Of a DNA stretch of 64,000 bases, positions 35,021 to 46,299 are shown piece by piece. Source of the stretch: Turbatrix aceti (Eukaryota; Nematoda; Chromadorea; Rhabditida; Panagrolaimidae). Both the position numbers and the translations under genes were made by a program. Below the pieces are notes generated by a model. That model made no database searches. It had not been told where the DNA came from and saw only the letters and a list, made by a program, of their open reading frames with translations. Each line of letters opens with the position of its first letter. Within the stretch, counting starts at the first letter, position 1. The DNA is taken from NCBI GenBank assembly GCA_963969345.1, contig OZ017768.1, forward strand, positions 6,968,718 to 7,032,717, written 5' to 3'.

Positions 35021-35516
35021 TTTGTGCAATGCCGCCTCACATTTGGTCAACGGCGCCTCGAGAACGTCAACGGCGTACTAAGATTTTTTTTAAAACATCT
35101 GGCCTTGCAGGAATTATCAATATTTTAATTTAGCGCTTTTTTTGTTAGTCAGTTTCGTATGAATAAAAACATGGGCTACAAGAAAAAAATATCGGCACCG
35201 CTCCGCGCTCCTCGGTGATACAGGGACCTCTCTGTTAAATTACCGGTCCGTTTTAGACTTTGTCATTGGCCAAAACTGTCACAAGTTTTGTCCATTTTAT
35301 TTTATGTTTAATAATTCGAAGTTTTTTCGCGAACGAACATAAAAAATCAAATTTGTTGGCAAACAAATACGAATGAATGCCAACGTCTACCCCAACCCTG
35401 ATCCGATGATACTGGTTATACTTTTCTACAGCTAATTTTTTTATACAAATGTCGATCCACAAAATTTGTGCTTGCATTTCATTTATTCTTATCACATTAT
35501 TTAAACGGTTTTTCAG

Positions 35517-35654
35517 TCAAGGAAATATGTCAGCGATGTCTTCAGCAACTTTCAGACCCGCGCCTCCGGCACTAATAACATCACTGAAAATATTGCCGGC
35601 GACAGTCGTTGTGAAGAAAGCGACGAGAAGGAGGATGGTGTACAGGAAGTTCAT
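35517..35654 (-). CDS. Small secreted peptide precursor, copy 3
   Basis: A 45-aa precursor with the same predicted product as copies 2 and 4. I see one synonymous change in the signal-peptide Thr codons. AATAAA on the minus strand is at 35482-35487. It lies in the inner half of the right arm. Confidence 0.72.
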   Translation of the reverse strand: MNFLYTILLLVAFFTTTVAGNIFSDVISAGGAGLKVAEDIADIFP

Positions 35655-36094
35655 TGTAGACAGGATGTATCCAAAAGATATGGAATTGTGAAAACTGAGC
35701 TAGTATTTATGTTCGCAGAAGTTCAACAATTTTGCCGTCGCATCCGCAAAGTGCTTTTTCCCAGGTACAAAAGTGATGGGATTTTTACAAATTACACAGA
35801 AATTGGAGTGCTTTGATGAGAAACTCTCGTGTTTACAGTACATCAAAACAAAACAAGCTTCTGCAAAACCTGCAGAATTCCACTGAGAATGTTTTGCAGG
35901 AAAAACCCTACCATAAACTTGAGAGTTTCTCATCAAAGCACTCCGATTTCTGTATAATTTGTAAAAATCCCATTGCTTTTGTACCTGGGAAAAAGCACTT
36001 TGCGGATCTGACAGCGAAATTGTTGAACTTCTGCGAACATAAATACTAGCTCAGTTTTCGCAATTCCATATCTTTTGGATACATCCTGTCTACA

Positions 36095-36232
36095 ATGAAC
36101 TTCCTGTACACCATCCTCCTTCTCGTCGCTTTCTTCACAACCACTGTCGCCGGCAATATTTTCAGTGATGTTATTAGTGCCGGAGGCGCGGGTCTGAAAG
36201 TTGCTGAAGACATCGCTGACATATTTCCTTGA
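36095..36232 (+). CDS. Small secreted peptide precursor, copy 4
   Basis: A 45-aa precursor with a product identical to copies 2 and 3. ATG at 36095, TGA at 36230-36232, AATAAA at 36262-36267. It lies in the outer half of the right arm, about 250 bp from where the palindrome meets the family A terminal repeat. Confidence 0.72.
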   Translation: MNFLYTILLLVAFFTTTVAGNIFSDVISAGGAGLKVAEDIADIFP

Positions 36233-36481
36233 CTGAAAAGCCGTTTAAATAATGTGATAAGAATAAATGAAATGCAAGCACAAATTTTGTGGATCGACAT
36301 TTGTATATAAAAAATTTGCCGTAAAAAAGTATAACCAGTATCTTCGGATCACTTTCGCATTCATTTGTATTTGTTTGCCGACAAATTTTATTTTTTTAAT
36401 TCAAAAAGGTAAGTGTTTCCCAAACGACAAATTCGGAGACAACAGGGGAGGGGGAATTAAATTAACTACTGACTGCAGGGC

Positions 36482-36749
36482 TGTGGATTAACTTCACAAA
36501 ACGTCTCCCCTCCATTTTACATCATGCGTGCATAGGCTCTCTTTCTCTGCGTTTCTTTGACAAATGCAATATGAGCGATGTCGCTTGGACACCCAAGTTA
36601 TTTGATTAAACAGGTGCATAAGAAAAGACTCCGCGTTTTCATCTTTGGTTTAATTACCCAAGTTTGAGGTAAACATTGAATTCCGCCCTTGCGAAAGCTT
36701 GTGGTTGGATACCACTAAATTTTGGAACGCCTCTGCTAAAGCAGAGGCA
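36482..36749. mobile_element. Family A right terminal repeat adjoining the nested palindrome
   Basis: Runs from the GTGGATTAACTTC boundary through the conserved family A block to GCAGAGGCA. On the left side of the palindrome only the innermost 30-40 bp of the matching repeat survive (about 31,955-31,985). This suggests the palindrome is the interior of a family A element with a lost left end. Confidence 0.75.
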
Positions 36750-36825
36750 CATAAAAAGATTAAAATATTCCCAATATTTGTTTGCGTTCTGTGTCATTGT
36801 TACCATTGTTATTTATTTTAAAAAG

Positions 36826-38969
36826 TCAAAACTTTGTTCGTATATCTTGGCAGATCGCTGCATCCAAAATGCTGGGAAAGAAGGAGTCGTGTCCTATTCT
36901 TTCGAATCCGCCCAGTGTTTTTAGGCTAGCGATGACTTCATCTGACAGTGCTGCCACCGCAAATGTGATTTCCAGATTCTTGAAGGTCTGTGCGACGTCG
37001 CAAAGTGCTTCTGCTCCCATGCGATCGATTGTCGTGATTCCCGAGCCGTCGAGGATGACTCTGCTGATCGACGCGTCTTCTGATCCACAGGCGCCGAGCG
37101 TGGCTTTGAACTCATCGACGTTGACAAAGAGCAGCGGCGCATTGAATCTAACGACAGTAACTCCTATGGGAAGGGCTTCATGACCGCCGTAGAAGCGTTT
37201 CTCTCTGAATAGTTCAGTGCCCGGAAGAGGTGCCAGGAGCTGCGTAGGAGGGTACTGTAGTCGCAGAACGATGGTGAAGAGAGCGAAGCCGACTGCGATG
37301 ATGAGTCCTTCACTCACGTCCCAGAGTACGGTAGCGAGAAAGGCAACGAGCCAGATGAACTGAAATTTGGGGGGAACTTACATCGATTTTGATGTGTTTT
37401 TTGATTAAACTGACAAAATCGATTTTTGATGTTTTCCAGAGAGGGCGCAGCTGCGTCAGTTGCATGAACATGGGCTTTAGAGCGACTACGATGATGCAGG
37501 CTAACACGCACTAAAGTTTATTTTTTTACATGATTTACAAAGATTTTGAAACAAACCATTGGGAGTTGTTCCACGAGAGGTCCAAGCCAGAGAATCAGGG
37601 ATAGCATAATGCACGACGACACCACGCTCGATACCTGAGAGTGCACCCCAAAATTCGAGTTGACAGCAGACCGACTCAGTGACGCGCAGGACGGATGGCA
37701 GAGGACAAAACTTGTCAGGATTTCGACCGCGCAGAGCGCCCGTACCTCCTGGGCTGCGTTGAGGCGATAACCGTGTTTCTTGGCAAAGAGCTTGGCCACG
37801 CTGAACGAAACCGCGTAGATGACCACGGCGATGATGATAGCATCGGGGAAGACGTCGGGCAATCTCGATAAATGCGGCAATCTCGGCACTGGCAAACCAA
37901 CGGGAATGTGACCAACAACTGGCACACTGTGTTTTGCATGGAACTCGAAGCATACCGACACTACGGTAGATACGATAACGACGATGAGTTCGAAGGGAAT
38001 CGGCACCGGACAGCGACGTGCCACCACCGGGTTGATGTACGTCTTGCCGATGTAGAGGAAGACAATGCAGGCTATCGAGGTCACCAGCGTGACGACGTTG
38101 GTTTTTTGGACGTCGGTGATGAAATCTATCATGATCTGAAAGCGCCTTTTGTTTCCATTTGAAAAATTAAGGATATCAGACCTTCACCAGCTTCAGCAAT
38201 CCCTGACGAACCGGCAACTTGAGTGAGAATATTTTTGGGATCTGAGACCAGAGCACGTGACAAGCTGCACCGGTCGTGAATCCGGCAATCACCTGGTCAC
38301 TGAGGTAATCGGACACAAATTGGATTTGGCAAAGTGCCATGATCCCCAGCACAAGACCAATCGCAAAAGTCAGCACCGCCACAACCTGAACAGACTCCAC
38401 GTCACCTAAACTTGTGCCCGGAGGAACGACAGTGCCGTTCGCCGACGCGGGCACCAGACGGTGCTCAACATTGGCTGTCATCAGAGCTATGATTGCAAAC
38501 ATGCCTAAAATGGATTTTTTGTTGGGGTTAGTTATATTTAGCGTGAATCGAACCCAATGAAATGTGCTTGGATGTTCCCAGAATGCCGTAGAGCAAAGCA
38601 GGAAAAAAAGAAGTATAAAGCCCGATCGTGGCAGGCACACCAGCCAAAGCGGCATATGCCATGGCCTGCGGAATGTTTAAAATGGCAATTGTCGATCCAG
38701 CAATGCAGTCATTTGACAGGAAAGGTATTCGATAAGCTGGCAGCCATTCGAGAATTGGAAATGCTCTTTTTAGAAACTTCCATGGAGAACACCCGGCTGT
38801 TGACTGTCTGACGGAATTTTTGAGTACATGAATCCATGACGTTATAACTGGTTGGTGATCAAATTGTTTTTGCAGATCTAACTAGAAGCCGAGATTTTGT
38901 AAATTTCAAGAAAAAAAAAGATGTTACCTGGGTGAGCGTTGTACGATTTATTTGTATTCGTGTGGTCAT
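36826..38969 (-). CDS. SLC26-type anion/sulfate transporter
   Basis: Six exons join in frame: 38969-38928, 38881-38554, 38504-38182, 38135-37557, 37510-37415 and 37359-36826 (633 aa). The family signature is clear: IAGSTIAILNIPQAMAYAAL, then GLYTSFFPALLYGILGTSKH in TM1-TM3, and KPMFMQLTQLRPLWKTSKID before the last TM helices. A C-terminal STAS domain (about 510-625) has VVRFNAPLLFVNV and ILDGSGITTIDRMG. The family exchanges anions such as sulfate, chloride, bicarbonate or oxalate across the plasma membrane; the substrate cannot be read here. The fifth intron is only 55 nt (GTCAGT donor). A downstream GTAAGT would leave a 22-nt intron and insert 11 residues, and was not chosen. The short first exon rests on phase and splice signals only. 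Confidence 0.9.
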
Positions 38970-39387
38970 GATGATGATCGCCTGCGCTGATACTGCAGAC
39001 TTACTGCGGGCCTGAACGCGCTTTGCTGCGAGGGAGCATTATAAGCTTCTCTCCAGATCACTGATAGGCGGTGATAAGGCGCAGAAATCAGGCGCGTGCT
39101 GTCAAAACATTAGAAATTTTACGGAAGTTTACTGCGGAACGTGATGCTGTTTTGTAGGTTAAGGGGGTGCAAACATCATTCTATTTGAAACTATTTTAAA
39201 CGGACATTTTACACTTTTACAGATTTGAGATGTTTTAAAAAAACATATTTAATCTTTTTTACAAAAAATTGTTTTTTTATACCGAAACCAAATTTTTTAT
39301 CTTCATTATGTGTACCAAAATAATACAAAAATGTGTAATATACACAATCACACAGATGCTAATGTGTGCCGATAAATGCATCTCTTT
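38970..39387. promoter_or_regulatory. Upstream region of the SLC26 gene with GATA motifs
   Basis: ACTGATAGG (39,060) and GTGATAAGG (39,071) lie about 100 bp upstream of the proposed start codon. WGATAR sites drive gut expression in nematodes, so intestinal expression is a reasonable guess. The rest is AT-rich and also includes the 3' region of UGT gene 1. Confidence 0.4.
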
Positions 39388-41157
39388 TCAGTCAATTTTT
39401 TTTGACTTGAATGGAGTGATGTTCAATGTCTGGTGCCACAGCCATCGAGTGAGAGATACCAGTATTGCAATGAAAAGGACGGAGGAAAGCACCAAGCCAC
39501 AACCGATGAGTGCTAGGAGGTCCAAGTTGTAGTATACGATCGTCGACAGTTTTCTGCCGGACACGTGCAATTCCGGCAAACTGCCATGCTCGCCCACGAA
39601 TTCCGTGTACTTCAGAAGTCGCTCGGTAGGTGAAACAGGTTTGCTCTTGATGAGGGCATGGATGCGACGGACGTGTTGCTCCAAAGTGCTGTCTTCTAGG
39701 GTTTCAAGCAGCAGTTTTCGGAATTCAGTCGGTGAATTGACGAGATCACGTTTGTCGAACACTCTTCCAAACCCGTTTCGCTCTGCCAGACGGCCGGTGA
39801 TCCACTGGTCAGCAAAGGACGGCATGCAGAGGATGGGTTTACCGGCTTGGACGACTTCGAGGAGACTGTTGTAGCCGCCGTGGGTAATGAACAGCTTCAG
39901 TCTTTCGTGACCGAGAATAGCTCCTTGGGGCACCCATTGCACAAGCTTGATATTGCTCGCGGAGGCTGCTAAATCGGCTATTTCAACATCATTCTCATCG
40001 GTTTTGACAATAAAATGGTAGTCCGGAAGAGAAGCAAAAGCGTCAATAAGGTGCTGCTTGAGGGAATATGGCATGTCACTGCTTCGGATGATGGATCCGA
40101 AAGAAAAGAACACAACACCTTTTTTGCCTTTTTGCATCTCCATTGCGTACCGCTCCGGAAGCTTCTGTTTGGTGATATCCATGCCACCACCGCCGATGTA
40201 GACCATGTTGTGTAGGATCGGTCGAGGGAAAGAGAGAAACTCATCTGCCAGCACAAAGATCAATGCCACATCTTGCAGAACGGTTCGCACACTAGGGTAA
40301 TTCGGGTCGATGTGCTTCCGGAAGGTAGCATCGGTTCTTTCGATGCTGCGTTCAATGACTTTGTAGTAATAGTAGTGCTCTATCGTATTGCGCAGTCTTT
40401 GGTACATTGTCATGTTGTCGCTGACATCCGGGAACATGGATTCTGCAGACGGCACGAAGCTGGTAGGCGTCGAGACTCCGATAACCGTGGTCATGAACTC
40501 GGCGATTGGTGAACTGGCGATCCAGATGAGAGACCGCGCCTTTACGAGGTGCTTCAGAGCGGGGCCGCAGGTGTCCACGTGCTCGGTCATGAAGATGTCA
40601 TAATGCTCATCTTGGAGCGACATTAGAAAATCTTTGTACCTTTCCAGCATATCTGAAGTATTATACTATAATTTTATTCATGCACGGTGACAAAATGAGT
40701 GTTTTGATTTACCGTCACAGTAGTCAATCAACAGATCAAAAATCCTGTGGTCTGGACGAAACAGAGATCCAAGAATGCCTTCATCTGGCGCATAAATATT
40801 GTTCATCAAGTGTGCAGCCATTTTATCGTATTTCTCACTTGAAAAGTTCGAAAGTCTAATTTGTACCACGTTTTCTGCTGATCTGACACTGCTGGATGTC
40901 AGATCGTACTCCGGTACCAAAAGTGACTAAAATTATATAACGTTCGTTGAAAATCATCCGTGTGTTTGAAGAAGATCGTCTGTTAGACAAAAACTCACCA
41001 CATTGTGCCCTCCTTTAGACAAAGCTTCAGCGATCCGGGTATTGGACATCATGTGGCTTCTGCTGACGCCAGGGCTGTAGATCAGGATTTTGTAGCCATT
41101 TACGGGAAGCAAAATCAGTGCAGCTACAACTACAAGTATTATGCCATTCACGTGCAT
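39388..41157 (-). CDS. UDP-glycosyltransferase (UGT), gene 1
   Basis: Exons 41157-40999, 40926-40713 and 40652-39388 join in frame (545 aa). UGTs transfer a sugar from a UDP-sugar to small lipophilic molecules in the ER lumen (detoxification, conjugation). A signal peptide (about 1-20) is followed by YKILIYSPGVSRSHMMSN. The UGT signature (about 364-407) has WVPQGAILGHERLKLFITHG and ends in FADQ. The C-terminal TM (about 505-530) is followed by a short cytosolic tail ending KKID, compatible with a dilysine ER-retention motif. It is an inverted near-copy of gene 3: the second intron is almost base-identical between them. Confidence 0.94.
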
Positions 41158-41813
41158 GACTGACAGTGAGCAAATAGTCAGAAGACAAACCCCATAGATA
41201 TTTATATGTAGAAGACATATCCTAGTAACAATGTAACCACTGAAGAACACCTACACGCCCCCATCAAAGAACAATGCCCATTCCCGACCTTTGATACGTT
41301 TTTTTTAAGTTATCGATATCATAAGACAATCCGATTTGAAAGGCATTCATCATTTCCTTATGGCTTACACTTTGTACCAGAGAACCCATGATAACGTTTT
41401 GCTAAGCGCATTTTATTGTATTCGCTCCGCCTAAGCTGTCACAGTTTCCACAAATGGATCGTCATTATTCAGATTACGCGATCATCCATCATGATTGTCA
41501 TTATCACTGAACTATGAACTATTTTATGCCTGCAGGTTTTTATCGTATTACAGGTTTGAGATCTCATTGTTAGAATGAATGCAAAAACTATTTTTTATTC
41601 CGTCCACAGAAGTGACCGTAGTCAAAAATTTTGAGTTTGCCGTAACCGCAACAAAAATATTGTGGAACCGGTCGTGACGTTAAGGCAACGTACTCATTCG
41701 TAACCGTCATTATTTTTTAACAGTGTTATTATTCTGACGTAAAAACCTACAAATATTTGTAATGATGTTGCATGTAACACCAAATAGTAAATATTTTGTC
41801 ATTTATATATTTA
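41158..41813. other. Upstream region of UGT gene 1
   Basis: No gene. The right end (about 41,740-41,813) is an inverted copy of the family A spacer seen at 23.93 kb. Confidence 0.45.
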
Positions 41814-42500
41814 TGCCTTTGCTTGTGCAAAGGCGTTCCAAAATTTAGTGGTATCCAACCACAAGCTTTCGCAAGGGCGGAATTCAATGTTTACCTCAAA
41901 CTTGGGTAATTAAACCGAAGATGAAGACGCGGAGTCTGTTCTTATGCACCTGGTTGTGCCAATGGCTTGGGTGTCCAAGCGACATCGCTCATATTGCATT
42001 TGTCAAAGAGATGCAGAGAAAGAGAGCCTATGCATGCACGGCGTGGAAAGGAGAAGAGAGTTTTGGGAAGTTAATCCGGAGTTCATAAAACACATTTGAA
42101 GTAAATTTTTGTGGAAAAAATGATTGCATTGTTCTGAGGCACTTAACCTGTCCGTCAGTTAGACAGCTTACTTCGACTTCCGCCTATCATTGTGGTTCTT
42201 TGTGTTTTGATATGGTACTAAGAATTGGAGCAAATAAGAGTATGGAAACTGATACGTGGCAAAATCATCTTTTCCGGGTTTGAAACGGGAGAATCAAAAT
42301 TGTCAGTATGTTATCAAAATGAAAAAAAAAGTTTCTTCACATGGTGCCAGCATCAGATTCACTTTCCAGAAGCTTCCCTTTCTCTCCGCAACATAAATCC
42401 TTCCCAAGTTCGATGCAAAAATTGAATTCCACCCTTGCGAAAGCTTGTGGTTGAATACAACTAAATTTTGGAACGCATTTGTTTAAGCTTTCTAAAATGC
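41814..42500. mobile_element. Family A element, copy with degenerate right end
   Basis: The left terminal repeat is well conserved (41,814-42,090). The right one is reduced to a diverged block at 42,415-42,500 (CTTGCGAAAGCTTGTGGTTG is still readable). Confidence 0.7.
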
Positions 42501-42504
42501 ATAA

Positions 42505-42654
42505 ATGGATAAAATTTAGTTATGTCTGTTTCATTGGACAAATCAAAAAGTATAAACATTAATCTTCATTGAGTAGGGAAACTTGACGGATATCTGTGAA
42601 TCGTTTTTTAAGTCAGCAACGTTGTGCAGCAAACCAAATTGCATTTTTTGTTTA
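42505..42654. repeat. Family A flank, inverted duplicate of 50,592-50,735
   Basis: GTATAAACATTAATCTTCAT and GTCAGCAACGTTGTGCAGCA occur here and, inverted, to the right of the family A copy at 49,768-50,591. Together with the adjoining element this is an inverted duplication of nearly 1 kb. Confidence 0.8.
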
Positions 42655-43478
42655 TGCCTCTGCTTGTGCAAAGGCGTTCCAAAATTTAGTGGTATCCAAC
42701 CACAAGCTTTCGCAAGGGCGGAATTCAATGTTTACCTCAAACTTGGGTAATTAAACCGAAGATGAAGACGCGGAGTCTGTTCTTATGCACCTGGTTGTGC
42801 CAATGGCTTGGGTGTCCAAGCGACATCGCTCATATTGCATTTGTCAAAGGAGAGCAGAGAAAGAGAGCCTATGCATGCACGGTGTAGAAGGGAGGGGAGA
42901 CTTTTGGGAAGTGAATCCGATGCCGATAAAATGTGTTCAATGTTATTTTATTTTATTTTTTTATTTTTTTTCAGAATCTTGGATTTGTATTCTATCAATA
43001 CACATCAAAAAGGTGGAGCAAAATTTATGTTCTACTGAAATAAAAAATAATTTTAATAAAATGTGCACTACAATTACCGATTTAGCTAGAGAACTCAGAA
43101 GCTAAATTTTTTTCAGCATCTTAGAGTTACTTTTTGATTTGATTTTGAGCCCATTTATTCAGCGTATTTTTTTGGTAAGTTTTATTTTACTTCAAAGACA
43201 TTTTATCTGCTTTGGATTCACTTCCCAAAAGTCTCCCCTCCCTTCCACACCGTGCATGCACAGGCTCTCTTTCTCTGCGCCTCCTTGATGAATGCAATAT
43301 GAGCGATGTCGCTTGGACATCCAGAGCTATTTGAGCATACAGGTGCATAAGAGCAGACTCCGCGTTTTCATCTTCGGTTTAATTACCCAAGTTTGAGGTA
43401 AACATTGAATTCCGCCCTTGCGAAAGCTTGTGGTTGGATACCACTAAATTTTGGAACGCTTTTGCATTAGCAGAGGCA
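42655..43478. mobile_element. Family A element, complete copy left of UGT gene 2
   Basis: Both terminal repeats are present (TGCCTCTGCTTGTGCAAAGG; inverse ending GCAGAGGCA). The centre has an AT-rich section that is also present in the 49.77-kb copy. Confidence 0.8.
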
Positions 43479-43842
43479 TATGAAATACCGAGTAATAATG
43501 TTAAAGTCGCCGAAATCTAATATCAAAATCTAATATATTTAATTCTAATTCTATTCGACAGAATCATAAATTTTTTTTCTCAAAAAATGGACACAATAAA
43601 TGACAACTTAATTTAAAAATAATTTTCCGTAGTGACCTATGTTTTGTTCTTTTTGTTCACGGGGGTAGGCGCACCGGATTCACTTGCTTGCCGTCGCAGA
43701 GATTTCATGTGAGCTGTGATCAGTGATATGTGTTCTTTGTTGTGATAATACCAAACCTGCTATCCACGTGTTTGGCTGCCTTGCTATAAAAAGCTACATA
43801 TACATATGTATTTGCGGGGCATACGGTTTCATGATAATAAAG
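43479..43842. promoter_or_regulatory. Upstream region of UGT gene 2
   Basis: 364 bp, AT-rich, without other features. TATAAAAAGC at about 43,785 is a TATA-like box some 55 bp before the start codon. Confidence 0.45.
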
Positions 43843-45564
43843 ATGCGGATCTGTGCTACGATTTTTGTGCTATTTGTTATTTGTCTTCACATCGGTGATG
43901 GCTTCAAGATTCTCATCTACAGCCCGACCATAAGCAAGAGTCATATGCTGGCTAACGGCAGGATAGCTGATACTCTCGCTAATGCAGGTCATAATGTCGT
44001 GAGTAATTTTGTGCTGCCTGGGTATATTTAGTCCAGGTTTAAATTTCAGACGGTCATTGAACCCGAATATATGGTGCCATCACACGCTATTCAAAGCACT
44101 CGCATTGCCCAACGGATAGCTTTGTCTAATCTATCAAGTTCTGGGTTTGAAAAGATGATGTCAAAAGTCATATCTCGCATCTTTGATCCTGATCCTGGAG
44201 TTATTAACAGTTTGTTCAGAAATTATTTTTTTATGTTTGAAGCCATTGCAGACAGTTGTGATGGTAAGTGCCGAACTTTTATCGTGCCACTCATTTTTAT
44301 ATTATCTCCTGTAGAAATGCTAGAAAAATACAGCGACTTCTGGCTCTCGCTCAAGGATGAACACTACGACATTTTTATGACAAACCAGCTCGACACCTGT
44401 GCACCTGCTTTAAAGCACGTCGTTCAGGCGAAATCCCTCATTTGGATTTCCAGCTCGCCTTTTCTCGAATTCATGGCCGATATTGTTGGCATCCCGACGC
44501 CCACAAGTTTTGTGCCATCTGCAGCTAGCATGTTTCCTGACATCAGTGACGACATGACCATGTATCAACGATTCCGGAACATGATAGAGCACACTGACAA
44601 TTGTCTTTCCATGGAATACTCCATTGCTAGAACCGATGTCATCGTCCGAAAACACTTCGGGCCGAATATTCCCAGTGTTAAAACTATTTTGCAAGATCTG
44701 GCTCTTATTTTTGTGATTGCGGATGAGTTTTTGTCTTTTCCCAGACCGATTCTGCATAATACGGTTTACATTGGCGGCAGCGGTGTCGATGTGGGCAAGC
44801 ATGAACTGCGTGAGCCGTACACGTCAGAAATGATGAAAGGGTCCAAAGGCGTTGTGCTCTTTTCTCTCGGATCTTTGACGGATACAAGATCGATTCCGGC
44901 TGGATTCAAGAAACACCTCCTCGAAGCATTTGCTTCTCTGCCTGACTATCATTTCATCGTCAAAGCAGACGAAAGAGATGCCGAATTTGCTGATTTGGCG
45001 GTGGCAGACAACATCAAGATCGTCCACTGGGCCCCTCAGCCGGCTATTCTTGCTCATGACAGACTGAAGCTGTTCATCACCCACGGCGGCTACAACAGCC
45101 TTATCGAGGTCGTGCATGCAGGAAAACCAATCGTATGTCTGCCACTTTTTGCAGATCAGTGGACAAACGGTCGTCTGGCGGAGAGAAATGGGTTTGGCAA
45201 AGTGTTTGACAAGCGACATTTGATACACTCGTCGACAGAATTCAAATCTCTGTTGACCGACGTCCTGGAAGATCCCAAATACCTAAAGCACGTCCTTCGC
45301 ATGCGTAAACTCATCCATACAAAGCCAATGTCGGCAAACGATCGCCTTCTGGCGTACACAAATTTTGTAGGAGAAAATGGAAATCTGCCTGAACTTCACG
45401 TTTCCGGGCGGAAATTGTCGACCATTGTGTACTACAACCTGGACATTTTTTCACTCATTGCTTCTGGCATATTGCTTATTTGTGTGGCAGCATTTTTTGT
45501 TGGACGCTGGCTGTGGCTGCAGTTAGCAGCGATATCCCGCCCAAAGTTCGGGAAAACTGATTAA
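43843..45564 (+). CDS. UDP-glycosyltransferase (UGT), gene 2
   Basis: Exons 43843-43998, 44050-44263 and 44315-45564 join in frame (539 aa; an in-frame ATG at 43831 would add four residues). It has the same architecture and intron phases as genes 1 and 3, and exon 2 is 214 bp in all three. A signal peptide precedes FKILIYSPTISKSHMLANGR. The UGT signature has WAPQPAILAHDRLKLFITHG and ends in FADQ. A C-terminal TM follows, with a short tail that lacks the KKID end. It is clearly more diverged than genes 1 and 3 are from each other. AATAAA is at 45590-45595. Confidence 0.94.
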
Positions 45565-46299
45565 CAATTTGGTGTCTTGCGGAAGACTAAATAAATGTTT
45601 TGAACTGTTGTTGTATGACGTGATGTAAATATTATTCTTTAAAAAAACAACCGGAATCCGTGTTTACCCGTTGTACTTATCACGGGGATCAAAGACAAGT
45701 CAAGTGATATTTTGGAATGTTCTTGAACCTATTTTTTGCAATACAGAAGATAATGTGCAAAAGTTCTCATAAAAAATAATGATAAATGACTTTTCCATGT
45801 TTGGAGTGTCACAGAACACACTTCAGGAGAGCACAGTGCGTTGTGGTTTCAGACAGGTGCGCACGAACTACTAAATATTTTTTTACCGCACCTTAGACAG
45901 CGTACTCCAGGGCACGGCCTGGTAGGGACTTTAAAAATAAATAATATAATACATTTTCAAATTGTCATTAAAAAATTATTGAAGTTGTCACTTAGGATTG
46001 AAAAAGAAGAACAAAAAAGTAACTTACTTCATTCGGCAAAAAAACCTGTAATTTTTTTTGGTAGTACATACATAATAATTTTTTGGGCCGTATTGAAATC
46101 AAGATACATGTGTAGTACAGGCCAATTGTATGTGTCTTGATTGTGATCTCATTGTGTTCGGATACGGTTGTTGTTTGTGACACAACGTAGTTGTCACAAA
46201 TTAAACCAGTTTTTTTACCACAAGAACCCCAAATTCGTTGTTTCTGACACCCAGGGGACGATCTTAGTATATAGTCATCCCGTTTCGTACCCATTCGCA
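45565..46299. other. Intergenic, UGT genes 2 and 3
   Basis: Holds the gene 2 polyadenylation signal and presumably the gene 3 promoter; no other gene is seen. Confidence 0.45.

Larger units (their letters stand above)
35342..36390. repeat. Inner palindrome, right (centre about 35,875)
   Basis: Mirror image of the left inner palindrome; it carries peptide gene 3 (minus) and peptide gene 4 (plus). Its 440-bp inter-gene region (35655-36094) repeats the divergent promoter layout. Confidence 0.9.
31955..36517. repeat. Outer inverted repeat: nested palindrome with four peptide genes
   Basis: Left arm (about 31,955-33,550) and right arm (about 34,960-36,517) are inverted copies around a centre near 34,235. 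Markers include CCACAGCCCTGCAGTCAGTA at 31,982 and its inverse at about 36,485; GGCCAATGACAAAGTCTAAA at 33,199 and its inverse near 35,260; and GTACACAGCAAA at 33,487 and its inverse near 35,005. Each arm is itself a palindrome, so the peptide-gene unit is present four times. The right end continues into a family A terminal repeat; the left end breaks off inside the equivalent sequence. The loop contains a LINE fragment and degenerate GCGTTTGTAAGC-type repeats. Confidence 0.9.

Noticed and set aside
36760..37300. Plus-strand ORFs opposite the SLC26 STAS exon
   Set aside because: Antisense shadows of a well-supported conserved domain.
42543..42728. 61-codon ORF repeated at 50,518-50,703
   Set aside because: It lies across a family A terminal repeat and its duplicated flank. 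Identity between the copies reflects the DNA duplication, not coding constraint.
42785..43105. 106-codon ORF inside a family A element, with similar frames in other copies
   Set aside because: The frame crosses the non-coding centre of the element, is broken in most copies and resembles no transposase.
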